Source of the DNA: Rhizobium albus
GTDB lineage: Bacteria > Pseudomonadota > Alphaproteobacteria > Rhizobiales > Rhizobiaceae
DNA length: 64,000 nt
NCBI GenBank assembly: GCA_030160035.1
Contig: BSNO01000003.1
Coordinates: 186,001-250,000 of the forward strand
Reading direction: 5' to 3'
Below, in pieces: positions 9,658-17,844 of the stretch (positions within the stretch are counted from its first letter, which is position 1; each line of letters opens with the position of its first letter). Under the pieces are notes generated by a model, which searched no databases, had not been told where the DNA came from, and worked only from the letters and a program-made list of their open reading frames with translations. A program made the position numbers and the translations under genes.

Positions 9658-9978
9658 ATGGCGAAGACAACCGATCATGTACCGCCGAAGGCGGTGGCGG
9701 ATGCAGCCGAAAAGGGTCTCGACCTTCGCGCAAAATTCAAGCGCGGCGGGACCGACGTCGGTGTTGCCCGCGCCCGCGACCTCAAGAACCGCAAGTCGCT
9801 TTCGGCCGACACCGTAAAGCGCATGGCCAGCTATTTCGCCCGCCACAAGGTGGACAAGCGTGCGAAGAATTTCGGCGATGACGACAACCCTTCGGCAGGC
9901 TACGTCGCCTGGCTTCTTTGGGGTGGCGAGGCCGGCAAGGACTGGGCGGAGAAGGAAAAGAAGGCGCTCGACGCCTGA
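9658..9978 (+). CDS. Small conserved basic protein resembling a domain of phage head proteins
   Basis: A 106-residue cytoplasmic protein of unknown function. I chose the ATG at 9658 (MAKTTDHVPP) because AAGGAG lies 7 bases upstream; an ATG at 9643 precedes that site. The conserved blocks are GGTDVGVARARDL, SADTVKRMASYFARH and PSAGYVAWLLWGG. From memory, this pattern also occurs as a module in tailed-phage head or prohead-protease proteins, but nothing phage-like surrounds this gene. It lies 59 bases after ruvB and is convergent with sqdC. Confidence 0.68.
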   Translation: MAKTTDHVPPKAVADAAEKGLDLRAKFKRGGTDVGVARARDLKNRKSLSADTVKRMASYFARHKVDKRAKNFGDDDNPSAGYVAWLLWGGEAGKDWAEKEKKALDA

Positions 9979-9993
9979 AAAGGGACCGCTGGT

Positions 9994-10890
9994 TCAGAGC
10001 TTCCGCAGAAGGTCCGGAAGAACGGTATCGAGCTTTGCTAAACCACCCGGCTGCCAGCCGAGCCCCTTGATCGCGGCGCAATCCATGACATCGATGCTTG
10101 CCGGATCGCCGGGCGGCGGCGGTTCGATTCCAAGATCGAGACGCGCGGCCACGCGAGCGAGCAGATCGCGTTGGTCGAGAAGGATGTCCGACACATTGAA
10201 GGACCGCCCCGCGACGCTGCCGGCACTTTCGTGTCGAAGAAGCAGCAACGCGGCCTGCGTGACATCATCCCCATGCACCTCGGTGGCAATGCGCGGGGCA
10301 ATGCTGCGACCGGTGACAAAATCCGCAAACAGCCTCTGCCATTTGTGGTCCGCACCAGCGCGGTGGGCGCCATAGACGCCTGTCACCCTGAGGCTTGCTG
10401 CGACAAAGTCTTCCGAAGCGAGATCGGACAGCACGCGCTCTACATCGAGCTTGACCTGGCCATAAAGCGTATCGGGCTTGGCGGGAGTTTCTTCCGTCAG
10501 CACTGTTGGTCGGCCCTGTGGCCCGTAGACGGCACGGCTCGAAAGAAAGAGGGCGCGGCGCACGCCATGGGCCTTCGCCGCCTTTAAAAGCGCAATGCTG
10601 CCCTCCCGGTTGAGCCGGATGAACCGTGCTGGATCATCGCCTTCGCCGCCCCGATACTTGCCCGCAACATGATCGAACGCGCCATGCACCAGCCAGTCAA
10701 CGCCCTCGAGGAGGGCGGTTTGGTCGGTATCGGGATCGAGGTCGAGCGGCCTAAAGGCAACTGGCTCACTGAAGAGATCGGACCGCGGCGGTTGCCGGCC
10801 GGCGACGATGACTGCGAAGCCCTCTCGCAGCATTGCTTCGACGATGAAGCGCCCGACATACCCCGTGCCGCCGGCCACCAGTACACGCAT
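9994..10890 (-). CDS. sqdC: SqdC-like NAD(P)-dependent epimerase/reductase
   Basis: A 298-residue short-chain dehydrogenase/extended-type protein. The nucleotide-binding motif VAGGTGYVGRFIVEAML is at the N-terminus, and the SSRAVYGPQG/YGQVK segments correspond to the S/T-x-Y-x3-K catalytic area. Its start codon is one base after the TGA of the glycosyltransferase gene (TGACATG), so the two are translationally coupled. With sqdB upstream, the three genes reproduce the sqdB-sqdD-sqdC order known from Sinorhizobium and Rhodobacter sulfolipid loci. The sqdC name therefore rests on context plus fold; its exact reaction in sulfoquinovosyl diacylglycerol synthesis is not settled. Confidence 0.72.
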   Translation of the reverse strand: MRVLVAGGTGYVGRFIVEAMLREGFAVIVAGRQPPRSDLFSEPVAFRPLDLDPDTDQTALLEGVDWLVHGAFDHVAGKYRGGEGDDPARFIRLNREGSIALLKAAKAHGVRRALFLSSRAVYGPQGRPTVLTEETPAKPDTLYGQVKLDVERVLSDLASEDFVAASLRVTGVYGAHRAGADHKWQRLFADFVTGRSIAPRIATEVHGDDVTQAALLLLRHESAGSVAGRSFNVSDILLDQRDLLARVAARLDLGIEPPPPGDPASIDVMDCAAIKGLGWQPGGLAKLDTVLPDLLRKL

Positions 10891-10891
10891 G

Positions 10892-11713
10892 TCAGGCGTC
10901 CGCAGGATTGGGTAGCGACGCAATATCCGGAATGTTTTCGCCGGTATAGTAAGCTTGCCAGAGGTCGATCAGGGGGCGCAACCGATCCGCCTTCGGATGG
11001 TCGGTCTCCCAAGGCTTTTCATACTGGTAATGGATCACGTTGACCGAGCTCCACTTCCACAGAGCAGGCATGCTGAACCACACATATTGCAGCATGTTCA
11101 TCGTGACTGGCAGGCCGTGCCAGTCGGGAAAGAAGGTTTGCAGGAAGGTCTGGTCCGTGCGCGGCCAGTGCGCGTCGGGCTCATCCAACCGCGCGATCAT
11201 TGCATCGAACGTCGCCTCCGAAGGTTTTGCCACGAACACCCCGGAGTTCAGCCGGTGAAAGTCGGCAACACTCTCATAGACATTCGGCGCGGCGGAGAAT
11301 TCCGGATAGGCGAAGAGCTTGTCGATGTTGCGGACGACGATCGCGTCGGCGTCGATGAACACGACACGCTCATACTGCGTCATCTGCCAGAGGCGCAGCT
11401 TGCAGAAATTGTCGAGCGGCGAATGAAATGCAGGCTTGCGCCCCTTGCTGAAGGGCGCATCCGCATGGATCCGCGCTCGACTGTGCCGTTCGTTGAACGC
11501 GTCCGAACAATCGAGAAGCTCGACCGGATAGAGTTTCGCGCCAAGCTCGACGAGCGGCGCAAGCGCTGGCTGATCGACGCCACCCGTATGCATGACCACG
11601 AGGTCGGCGGTCGTGCCGGTCAGCTTCAGCGACCGAACGAGCGCCGCAGCCCCCATCGCGTAGTCTCGATTGGTGACCAGTGTGACGTAGGCGTATGGGG
11701 AAGGAAAGGGCAT
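10892..11713 (-). CDS. sqdD: SqdD-like glycosyltransferase (GT8, glycogenin-like)
   Basis: A 273-residue family-8-type glycosyltransferase. It shows a Rossmann-like start (YAYVTLVTNRDYAMGA), the metal-binding DxD as FIDADAIV, and LNSGVFVAKP plus RTDQTFLQ typical of glycogenin relatives. In the sulfolipid pathway SqdD is the proposed transferase of sulfoquinovose from UDP-sulfoquinovose to diacylglycerol. I chose the ATG at 11713 (MPFPSPYAYV), with GAGAGA about 7 bases upstream, rather than a GTG at 11752. It lies downstream of sqdB and overlaps the coupling site of sqdC. Confidence 0.78.
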   Translation of the reverse strand: MPFPSPYAYVTLVTNRDYAMGAAALVRSLKLTGTTADLVVMHTGGVDQPALAPLVELGAKLYPVELLDCSDAFNERHSRARIHADAPFSKGRKPAFHSPLDNFCKLRLWQMTQYERVVFIDADAIVVRNIDKLFAYPEFSAAPNVYESVADFHRLNSGVFVAKPSEATFDAMIARLDEPDAHWPRTDQTFLQTFFPDWHGLPVTMNMLQYVWFSMPALWKWSSVNVIHYQYEKPWETDHPKADRLRPLIDLWQAYYTGENIPDIASLPNPADA

Positions 11714-11761
11714 CAGCTCTCTCGTGATACGGCTTACAGCTGCGACCGACACTTAACAGCC

Positions 11762-11837
11762 GTCACCCTCGGGCTTGGCCCCGAGGGTCTGCTGAACCGG
11801 CGCCATCGTAGAGGGTCAGGACAAGCCCGACCCTGAC
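11762..11837. repeat. Compact palindromic intergenic element
   Basis: Two hairpins, ACCCTCGG/CCGAGGGT at 11765-11788 and AGGGTC/GACCCT at 11812-11834. The outer ends GTCACCCTCGGGCTTG (11762-11777) and CAAGCCCGACCCTGAC (11822-11837) are inverted copies with three mismatches. It resembles the small palindromic repeats scattered between genes of Hyphomicrobiales. It sits between sqdB and sqdD and could modulate their relative expression. Confidence 0.55.
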
Positions 11838-11879
11838 GTCTTGAGGCGAGCGACGCCACTCGCGAAGGCGGTTCCCGCT

Positions 11880-13100
11880 TCAGGAAACGCTCTTCAGCTT
11901 CTTGCCTTCCGGGTCGCGGTTGAGCGTCGGCGCGATGTCCTTCGTCCAGGCGGAGACGGCTGGGACGCGGCTGCGGTCGACGCGGTAGGCGAATTTCTTC
12001 GCCACGTCGACGACTTCCGACAGGAGCCCTTCAGCCAGCGTGATCGGGTTGAGGCCGAGCGCAAGGAACTGCTCGTTCTTGACGATCAGCTCGTTTTCCG
12101 GCGCTTCCTTGCGCGGATTGGGCAGATACGCGATCTCCGCGCCCGTCATCTTTGCGATCATCTCGGCGAGGTCGCGCACCCGGTGCGTTTCCGTCATCTG
12201 GTTGAAGATCTTGACCTTGTCGCCGCGCGACGGGCCGTTCTTGAGCGCGATCTCGATGCAGCGCACCGAATCCTGGATGTGGATGAAGGCGCGTGTCTGG
12301 CCGCCAGTGCCATGGACCGTCAGCGGGTAGCCGATCGCCGCCTGGATGAGGAAGCGGTTCAGCACCGTGCCGTAATCGCCGTCATAGTCGAAGCGGTTGA
12401 TCAACTGGGCGTGACGACGCGTCTGGTCCGTATGCGTGCCCCAGACGATGCCCTGATGCAGGTCGGTGATCCTGAGCCCGTCGTTCTTGGCGTAGAACTG
12501 GAACAGCAGCTGATCCAGGCACTTCGTCATGTGGTAGATCGAACCGGGATTGGCCGGGTAGAGAATGTCCTGGCTGACTGTCTCGCCGGAAAGGGTCTCG
12601 ATGCCGACCGGCAGATAGCCTTCCGGGATCGCCGCGCCGATCGTCGAATAACCGTAGACGCCCATCGTGCCGAGATGGACGAGGTGAGCGTCGATGTCGG
12701 TTTCGACCAGCGCGTTCAAGAGGTTGTGCGTGGCGTTGACGTTGTTGTTGACCGTGTAGTTCTTGTGCCGGTCCGACTTCATCGAATAGGGCGCGGCGCG
12801 CTGTTCGGCGAAATGGATCACGGCCTCGGGGCGATGTTCGATCAGCCAGTGCTTGAAGACGTCGTAGTCGCGCGCAATGTCGATCAGGTGGAAACGGATG
12901 CGATGACCGGTTTCCTGATGCCAGATGCGGGTGCGCTCCTGGATCGAATCCATTGGCGTCAGCGACTGGACGCCCAGTTCGGTATCGATCCAGCGGCGCG
13001 ACAGGTTGTCGACGATGTGAACCTCATGGCCCTGTGCCGAGAGGTGGAGGCAAGTGGGCCAGCCGACGAAGCCATCGCCGCCAAGTACCGCAATCTTCAT
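11880..13100 (-). CDS. sqdB: UDP-sulfoquinovose synthase
   Basis: A 406-residue member of the NAD-dependent epimerase/dehydratase family that makes UDP-sulfoquinovose from UDP-glucose and sulfite, the headgroup donor for sulfolipid. The NAD motif VLGGDGFVGWPTCLHL opens the protein at the ATG at 13100. Recognisable SqdB blocks are VDNLSRRWID, HFAEQRAAPYSM, LGTMGVYGY and the catalytic YHMTKCLDQ. The R-A-F-I-H-I-Q-D-S-V-R-C segment is also typical. It is the first gene of the minus-strand sqdB-sqdD-sqdC set. In rhizobia sulfolipids substitute for phospholipids under phosphate limitation; I found no clear Pho box in the 139-base divergent gap to ybgC. Confidence 0.93.
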   Translation of the reverse strand: MKIAVLGGDGFVGWPTCLHLSAQGHEVHIVDNLSRRWIDTELGVQSLTPMDSIQERTRIWHQETGHRIRFHLIDIARDYDVFKHWLIEHRPEAVIHFAEQRAAPYSMKSDRHKNYTVNNNVNATHNLLNALVETDIDAHLVHLGTMGVYGYSTIGAAIPEGYLPVGIETLSGETVSQDILYPANPGSIYHMTKCLDQLLFQFYAKNDGLRITDLHQGIVWGTHTDQTRRHAQLINRFDYDGDYGTVLNRFLIQAAIGYPLTVHGTGGQTRAFIHIQDSVRCIEIALKNGPSRGDKVKIFNQMTETHRVRDLAEMIAKMTGAEIAYLPNPRKEAPENELIVKNEQFLALGLNPITLAEGLLSEVVDVAKKFAYRVDRSRVPAVSAWTKDIAPTLNRDPEGKKLKSVS

Positions 13101-13239
13101 GCGAGAAAACTCCGTAATCGCTGTAATGCGTCGTCCGTTAGGCCAGCTCTGTGTCAGCACTATAACGGAGGTGGCCGTGCTTGTAAGGCTGAGCGCGTTG
13201 CTCCACAAGTCTTCACCAGACAGACGAGGATTTTGCCGA

Positions 13240-13689
13240 ATGGATGCGCATGACACGAGACTGCCGATGGTTTTGGCCGGGGAATTGACCCCGTTCGGGC
13301 ATCGGCTTCTTCAGCGCGTCTATTATGAGGACACTGATTTTTCCGGTGTTGTCTACCACGCGCGCTACCTGCATTTCATGGAGCGCGGACGCACGGACTA
13401 TCTGCGCCTCCTTGGGATTGCACAGCGCGCCATGTCGGAGGCCGAACGCCTCGCCTTCGTCGTTCGCCGCATGGAAATCGATTTCAAGAAGCCGGCCCGT
13501 ATGGACGATGTGCTGACCATCGACACGACAACCGTCGAGGCGCGTGGTGCACGGCTGACGCTCGCTCAGACGATCAATCGCGGCGGCACCTTGCTGATTG
13601 AAGCAACAGTCGATGTGGCTGTCATCGACGGGCAGGGCAGGCCCCGTCGACTGCCTGTCGATGTCGCAAAGGCTTTCGCTCCGCGCTGA
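13240..13689 (+). CDS. ybgC: Tol-Pal-associated acyl-CoA thioesterase YbgC
   Basis: A 149-residue hot-dog-fold thioesterase. The YbgC signature VYYEDTDFSGVVYHARYLHF contains the catalytic Asp. GAGGA lies 9 bases upstream of the ATG at 13240. YbgC usually heads the tol-pal operon and acts on short acyl-CoA or acyl-ACP at the inner membrane. Here it is cut off from tolQ by trkH on the opposite strand, so it needs its own promoter in the 139-base gap to sqdB. Confidence 0.92.
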   Translation: MDAHDTRLPMVLAGELTPFGHRLLQRVYYEDTDFSGVVYHARYLHFMERGRTDYLRLLGIAQRAMSEAERLAFVVRRMEIDFKKPARMDDVLTIDTTTVEARGARLTLAQTINRGGTLLIEATVDVAVIDGQGRPRRLPVDVAKAFAPR

Positions 13690-13705
13690 CGTCTTCTGAA
13701 ATGTC

Positions 13706-15160
13706 TCAGAAATTCTTCCAGAACGACGAGCTGAACAGGATCAGCACGGCAAGAATCTCCAAACGTCCGAGCAGCATGGCAACCGATAGGATCCATTTTG
13801 CGGTCTCGGGAACCGGCTGAAAAGTGCCCGCAGGCCCGATGATGGAGCCGAATCCCGGCCCGACATTGGACAAAGCCGTGAGCGAGCCGGTGACGGCGGT
13901 GGTGAAGTCGAGGCCCGTTGCGGCGAGTGCGACGCTGAACGCGACGAAGATCGCGAAATAGACGCCGACGAAGACGGCGACCGATTGCACCACACGCGGA
14001 GTGACTGGTTGGCGACCGAACCGAACGGGCCGAACCGCATTGGGTCGGATCATCTGCGCCAGATTCACGCGAAGCGCATCGAAGAGCACCATCAGCCGAT
14101 AGGTCTTGATGCCACCGGATGTGGAACCGGAACAGCCGCCGAGAAAGGTCAGCAAGAAGATCAGCATGATCGCGAGCGGCCCCCACAGGTCGTAATCGGC
14201 GGAGACGAAGCCAGTCGTCGTGATGATCGACACGACATTGAAGGCGGCGTGGATGACGGTGGCCCAGCGCGGCCCGTCGACATATTCGAGCGCGAGGATC
14301 GTTATCATCGCCGTCGCGAGTGCGATGATGCCGAGCAGGACAGGCATCTGCGGGTCGAAGGCCTGTCTTGGGCTCTGCAGCACGATGGCCCGGATGAAGG
14401 CGGCAAAGGGCATTGCTCCGATCAGCATGAAGACCGTGCCGACGATGAGGGCGCCCTCGCCATAGTTTCGAAACGATGCGTCGGTCGTCGCGAATCCGCC
14501 CGTCGAAACCGTGGCCATGGCGTGATTGATGGCCTCAAATGTTGTCATGCCGGTGGCATTATAGGCCAGTGCGCAGGCGAGCGTGATCGACACATAGAAG
14601 CCGATCAGCGCGATCGAAAACTGTCGGACGCGCGGAAAAGGGCTGTCCGTTGCGCCTGACGATTCCAGTTTGAAGATCTGCATCCCGCCGACATTCAGGA
14701 ACGGAAGCAGAAGCAGGCCCATGGCCACGACGCCAATGCCGCCGACGAAATGCGTGATGGACCGCCACAGCAGGATGCCGGGGGGCATCGTATCGAGCCC
14801 GACCAGAACGGATGCGCCGGTCGTCGTCAAACCCGAAACCGACTCGAAGAACGCCTCTCCAAACGTCAGTCCAAGCGAGGAAAAATACAGCGGGACCGCC
14901 GCGACAACGGAGGTGGAGAGCCACAAGGTATTCACGAGCAGGAAGCCGAAGCGCGGGGAAAACCGAACGCTTGCCCCCTGCGTCATGGCGATGATGGTCA
15001 GCGACAGGCCGCCCACGAGCACAGCCGATATGCCGAAGACCTGCCAGTCTTCATGGCCATCCACCAGGTCCGTCAGCATCGGCAACAGCATGAAAAGAGC
15101 GAGATACAGGCAGAAATAGCCTGCGATGTTGGCCGTTGCGGCAAGAGGGGAGTTGTTCAA
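13706..15160 (-). CDS. trkH: TrkH-family potassium uptake protein
   Basis: A 484-residue polytopic inner-membrane protein, the K+-translocating subunit that normally works with the NAD-binding TrkA. Four pore-loop repeats are recognisable, for example SVSGLTTTGASV, MATVSTGGFATTD, SIITTTGFVSADYDLWG and ALSNVGPGFG, with the selectivity-filter Gly in each. TM helices fill the rest. It is convergent with ybgC (16 bases apart) and divergent from tolQ. No trkA gene is in the window. Confidence 0.93.
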   Translation of the reverse strand: MNNSPLAATANIAGYFCLYLALFMLLPMLTDLVDGHEDWQVFGISAVLVGGLSLTIIAMTQGASVRFSPRFGFLLVNTLWLSTSVVAAVPLYFSSLGLTFGEAFFESVSGLTTTGASVLVGLDTMPPGILLWRSITHFVGGIGVVAMGLLLLPFLNVGGMQIFKLESSGATDSPFPRVRQFSIALIGFYVSITLACALAYNATGMTTFEAINHAMATVSTGGFATTDASFRNYGEGALIVGTVFMLIGAMPFAAFIRAIVLQSPRQAFDPQMPVLLGIIALATAMITILALEYVDGPRWATVIHAAFNVVSIITTTGFVSADYDLWGPLAIMLIFLLTFLGGCSGSTSGGIKTYRLMVLFDALRVNLAQMIRPNAVRPVRFGRQPVTPRVVQSVAVFVGVYFAIFVAFSVALAATGLDFTTAVTGSLTALSNVGPGFGSIIGPAGTFQPVPETAKWILSVAMLLGRLEILAVLILFSSSFWKNF

Positions 15161-15505
15161 GGCGGCTTGACCGGCTGTGGAGACCGCGACGTTCTACACC
15201 AGCACAGCGCCCTCGGGAATGCGCCGCACAAAGATATCCCGCTGGACGTTGCTGGCGCTAACGAAGGCTTAACCATAACGAATGCTTAATGGCGCACGAA
15301 TGGATGAACCCATGCGCGGAACGCCTTCCTTTGACCAAATTTACTGGCAAGAAGGCAGGTTCAGGCGCACGGGGGCTCTTCGGAAAGACCTTGTGGAACA
15401 GCCGGGTCTTCTTTCGAGCATGAAATGTTGAAGTCGGCGCCGCCCGTACAAGCGTATCGTTCGTGAACATCGCTTGCGGGCTAGGTCAATTCGAGGGCGG
15501 TATTG
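15161..15505. other. 345-base divergent trkH/tolQ intergenic region
   Basis: No credible open reading frame or structured RNA is seen. It must contain the trkH and tolQ promoters. A CtrA-like box lies at 15258-15272, and a further TTAA half-site at 15286-15289. Confidence 0.6.
15258..15272. promoter_or_regulatory. Candidate CtrA box upstream of tolQ/trkH (one mismatch)
   Basis: CTAA-N7-TTAA followed by CCAT, so the second half reads TTAACCAT, the preferred CtrA half-site in Caulobacter. One base differs from TTAA-N7-TTAA. It is about 235 bases before tolQ and 100 before trkH. Single-mismatch boxes are expected by chance a few times in a window this size. Confidence 0.3.
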
Positions 15506-16222
15506 ATGGAACAGGTGGGTTTGGCGGCAACGAGCGACGTGACGCTATGGTCGCTGTTCATGGAAGCAGGCTTGGTCGTCAAGCTTGTGATGGTGGGGCT
15601 GGTGGCAGCCTCCATCTGGACCTGGGCCATCATCGTCGACAAGACCATGAGCTTTGGCCGCGTTCGCCGGCGCCTCGATAATTTCGAAGAAATTTTCTGG
15701 TCTGGCCAGTCTCTCGAAGAGCTTTATCGCACCTTGTCCGAACAGAAGACCACGGGCATGGGCGCAATCTTCGTGGCCGCCATGCGCGAATGGAAAAAGT
15801 CGTTCGAGCGCGGCGCCCGTACGCCGATCGGTCTGCAGCAGCGCATCGAAAAGGCCATGGATGTGACGCTCGCCCGCGAATCGGAAGAGCTTGAGTCGCG
15901 TCTGGGCTCGCTCGCGACCATTGGTTCGGCAGCACCCTTCATCGGCCTGTTCGGCACTGTCGTCGGCATTATGACATCGTTCCAGGCCATTGCCGGTTCG
16001 CAGTCGACCAATCTCGCGGTCGTCGCTCCCGGTATCGCGGAAGCGCTGCTCGCAACGGCCATCGGCCTTCTCGCCGCTATTCCCGCCGTCATCGGCTACA
16101 ACAAGCTGAGCGGCGACGCCAACAAGATCACCGCGCGCATGGAAGCCTTCGCCGACGAGTTTTCCGCCATTCTTTCGCGTCAGATTGACGAGAAGCTTCA
16201 GCCGCGCCAGGCGGCCGAATAG
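15506..16222 (+). CDS. tolQ: Tol-Pal proton-channel subunit TolQ
   Basis: A 238-residue inner-membrane protein with three TM segments (about 20-42, 140-162 and 175-197), homologous to ExbB and MotA. With TolR it forms the proton channel that energises TolA during outer-membrane constriction at division. The conserved GSAAPFIGLFGTVVGIMTSF and ATAIGLLAAIPAVIGYN are present. I use the ATG at 15506 (MEQVGLAATS) with GAGGG upstream; a TTG one codon earlier is less likely. Confidence 0.96.
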   Translation: MEQVGLAATSDVTLWSLFMEAGLVVKLVMVGLVAASIWTWAIIVDKTMSFGRVRRRLDNFEEIFWSGQSLEELYRTLSEQKTTGMGAIFVAAMREWKKSFERGARTPIGLQQRIEKAMDVTLARESEELESRLGSLATIGSAAPFIGLFGTVVGIMTSFQAIAGSQSTNLAVVAPGIAEALLATAIGLLAAIPAVIGYNKLSGDANKITARMEAFADEFSAILSRQIDEKLQPRQAAE

Positions 16223-16247
16223 GGCATCGGATTAAGGACCTCGATCC

Positions 16248-16697
16248 ATGGGCATGTCGGTCGGAAATTCCGGTGGTGGCGGTTCGCGCAGAAGGCGCGG
16301 CGGTAAGCGTGCCCCGATGAGCGAAATCAACGTGACGCCGTTCGTCGACGTCATGCTTGTGCTGCTGATCATCTTCATGGTGGCCGCACCCATGCTGACC
16401 GTCGGAGTGCCGATTGATCTGCCCGAAAGCCGCGCCAATGCGCTGAACAGCGAAAGCCAACCGATCACGGTTTCCATCAACGCCGAGGGCCAGGTCTTCA
16501 TCCAGGAAACCGAAGTGGCGATGGACGAGATCGTGCCGCGCCTCGAGGCGATCGCCGAGACCGGCTATGAAGAGCGCATTTTCGTACGCGGCGACCAGAG
16601 CGCCGATTATGGGGCCGTGATCCAGGTCATGGGACGCATTTCCGCCGCCGGTTTCACCAATATGGGCCTCGTTTCGCTCCAGGAGCAGGTCAACTGA
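16248..16697 (+). CDS. tolR: Tol-Pal proton-channel subunit TolR
   Basis: A 149-residue ExbD/TolR protein with one N-terminal TM helix that carries the essential Asp in [16 protein letters not shown], and a periplasmic domain ([11 protein letters not shown] to the C-terminus). The cytosolic N-terminal tail is Gly/Arg-rich. It starts 25 bases after tolQ and ends 10 bases before tolA, in the standard order. Confidence 0.96.
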   Translation: MGMSVGNSGGGGSRRRRGGKRAPMSEINVTPFVDVMLVLLIIFMVAAPMLTVGVPIDLPESRANALNSESQPITVSINAEGQVFIQETEVAMDEIVPRLEAIAETGYEERIFVRGDQSADYGAVIQVMGRISAAGFTNMGLVSLQEQVN

Positions 16698-16707
16698 CCG
16701 GACCGCG

Positions 16708-17829
16708 ATGAAAAAGTCACTCGCGACATCGACGACAGTCCACGTAGTGTTGCTGAGCTGGGGCCTCCTGTCCTTGAGCGGCCCCGAGCGCTTGGACGCG
16801 GGCATCATGGAAACGCTGCCGGTCGACATCGTGCCGATCTCCGAACTCACACAGATCCAGCAGGGCGAGCGCACCGCGCCCATGGCAGAGACGGCCGCAC
16901 CTGAGCCCGTCGAGACGGACGCGCCGGAGCCGGACGCACAGAACATCGGCAACAATACCGTCGATCTCGACAGTCCGCCGACCCCGGAAGCGCGGCCGGA
17001 GACGGTCGAAGAGGCGGCAGCGCCCGCGCCCACACCGGAGCCCGTACCGCAGCCCGAACTTGTGCCGGAGCCTGAACCCGAGCCGGAACCTGTAGAGCCC
17101 GCCGAAGCACCACCGCCGCCGGAACCCGAAGCGCCGGAACCGGAGCCGGAGCAGGAAGTTGCCGCACTGCCCGAGCCGGCTGAAGCCGAGGCGCCCGATG
17201 CCGAGCCTCTGCCCGACGCTCCGGAGGCAACCGCTCCCGCCGAGCCCGAAGTCGCGGCACTGCCGGAAAATATTCCAACGCCCATGTCGCGGCCCGAACC
17301 GCCACGGCCGCAGGTCGCCGAGCAGCCTGAGCCGGCCGAACGTCCTCAGGAAACACCGCCTCAGCAGCCGCAGCAGGCCCCGCAGGAGACGACCGAGCGC
17401 GAAAGCGAATTCGACGCCGACCAGATCGCTGCGTTGCTGAACCAGCAGGCACCCTCGGGCGGTGGTCAGCGCCAGGTCGACAATCAGCAGGCAGCCCTGG
17501 GTGGCCAGCAGACGACCGGCGGCGAATCGCTGTCGCAAAGCGAGCTCGATGCTCTGCGCGGCCAGATCCAGCGGTGCTGGAACGTGGTGCCGGGTATGGC
17601 CGACGCGACCGATGTCCGCATCCGGGTGGGCATGCGGCTTGCGCCGGACGGCACCATTCAGGGTCAGCCGAGCGTTTCGGCGAGCGGTGGATCCGACATG
17701 GCGCAACGCACGCTGTCCGGCAGCGCGCTGCGTGCCGTTCTCCGCTGCGCGCCCTATTCGCTTCCGGCGGAAAAATACGAGACCTGGTCCGAAGTGGTCG
17801 TGAATTTCGATCCGAGCCAGATGTTCTGA
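16708..17829 (+). CDS. tolA: Tol-Pal trans-periplasmic protein TolA
   Basis: A 373-residue TolA-type protein. One N-terminal TM helix (HVVLLSWGLLSLSG) anchors it to TolQR. Residues about 70-230 are a long Pro/Glu/Ala-rich linker instead of the Ala/Lys helix of enteric TolA. The C-terminal third forms a TonB/TolA-like domain (LSQSELDALRGQIQRCWN, then VRIRVGMRLAPDGTI), expected to contact Pal and TolB. The linker composition is shared with many alphaproteobacterial homologues. It is within the tolQRAB operon. Confidence 0.92.
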   Translation: MKKSLATSTTVHVVLLSWGLLSLSGPERLDAGIMETLPVDIVPISELTQIQQGERTAPMAETAAPEPVETDAPEPDAQNIGNNTVDLDSPPTPEARPETVEEAAAPAPTPEPVPQPELVPEPEPEPEPVEPAEAPPPPEPEAPEPEPEQEVAALPEPAEAEAPDAEPLPDAPEATAPAEPEVAALPENIPTPMSRPEPPRPQVAEQPEPAERPQETPPQQPQQAPQETTERESEFDADQIAALLNQQAPSGGGQRQVDNQQAALGGQQTTGGESLSQSELDALRGQIQRCWNVVPGMADATDVRIRVGMRLAPDGTIQGQPSVSASGGSDMAQRTLSGSALRAVLRCAPYSLPAEKYETWSEVVVNFDPSQMF

Positions 17830-17844
17830 GCTTTGAAAGGCTGA

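Noticed and set aside
11841-13253. Plus-strand 470-codon frame antisense to sqdB
   Set aside because: sqdB on the minus strand is unambiguous; the plus frame has no domain or ribosome site.
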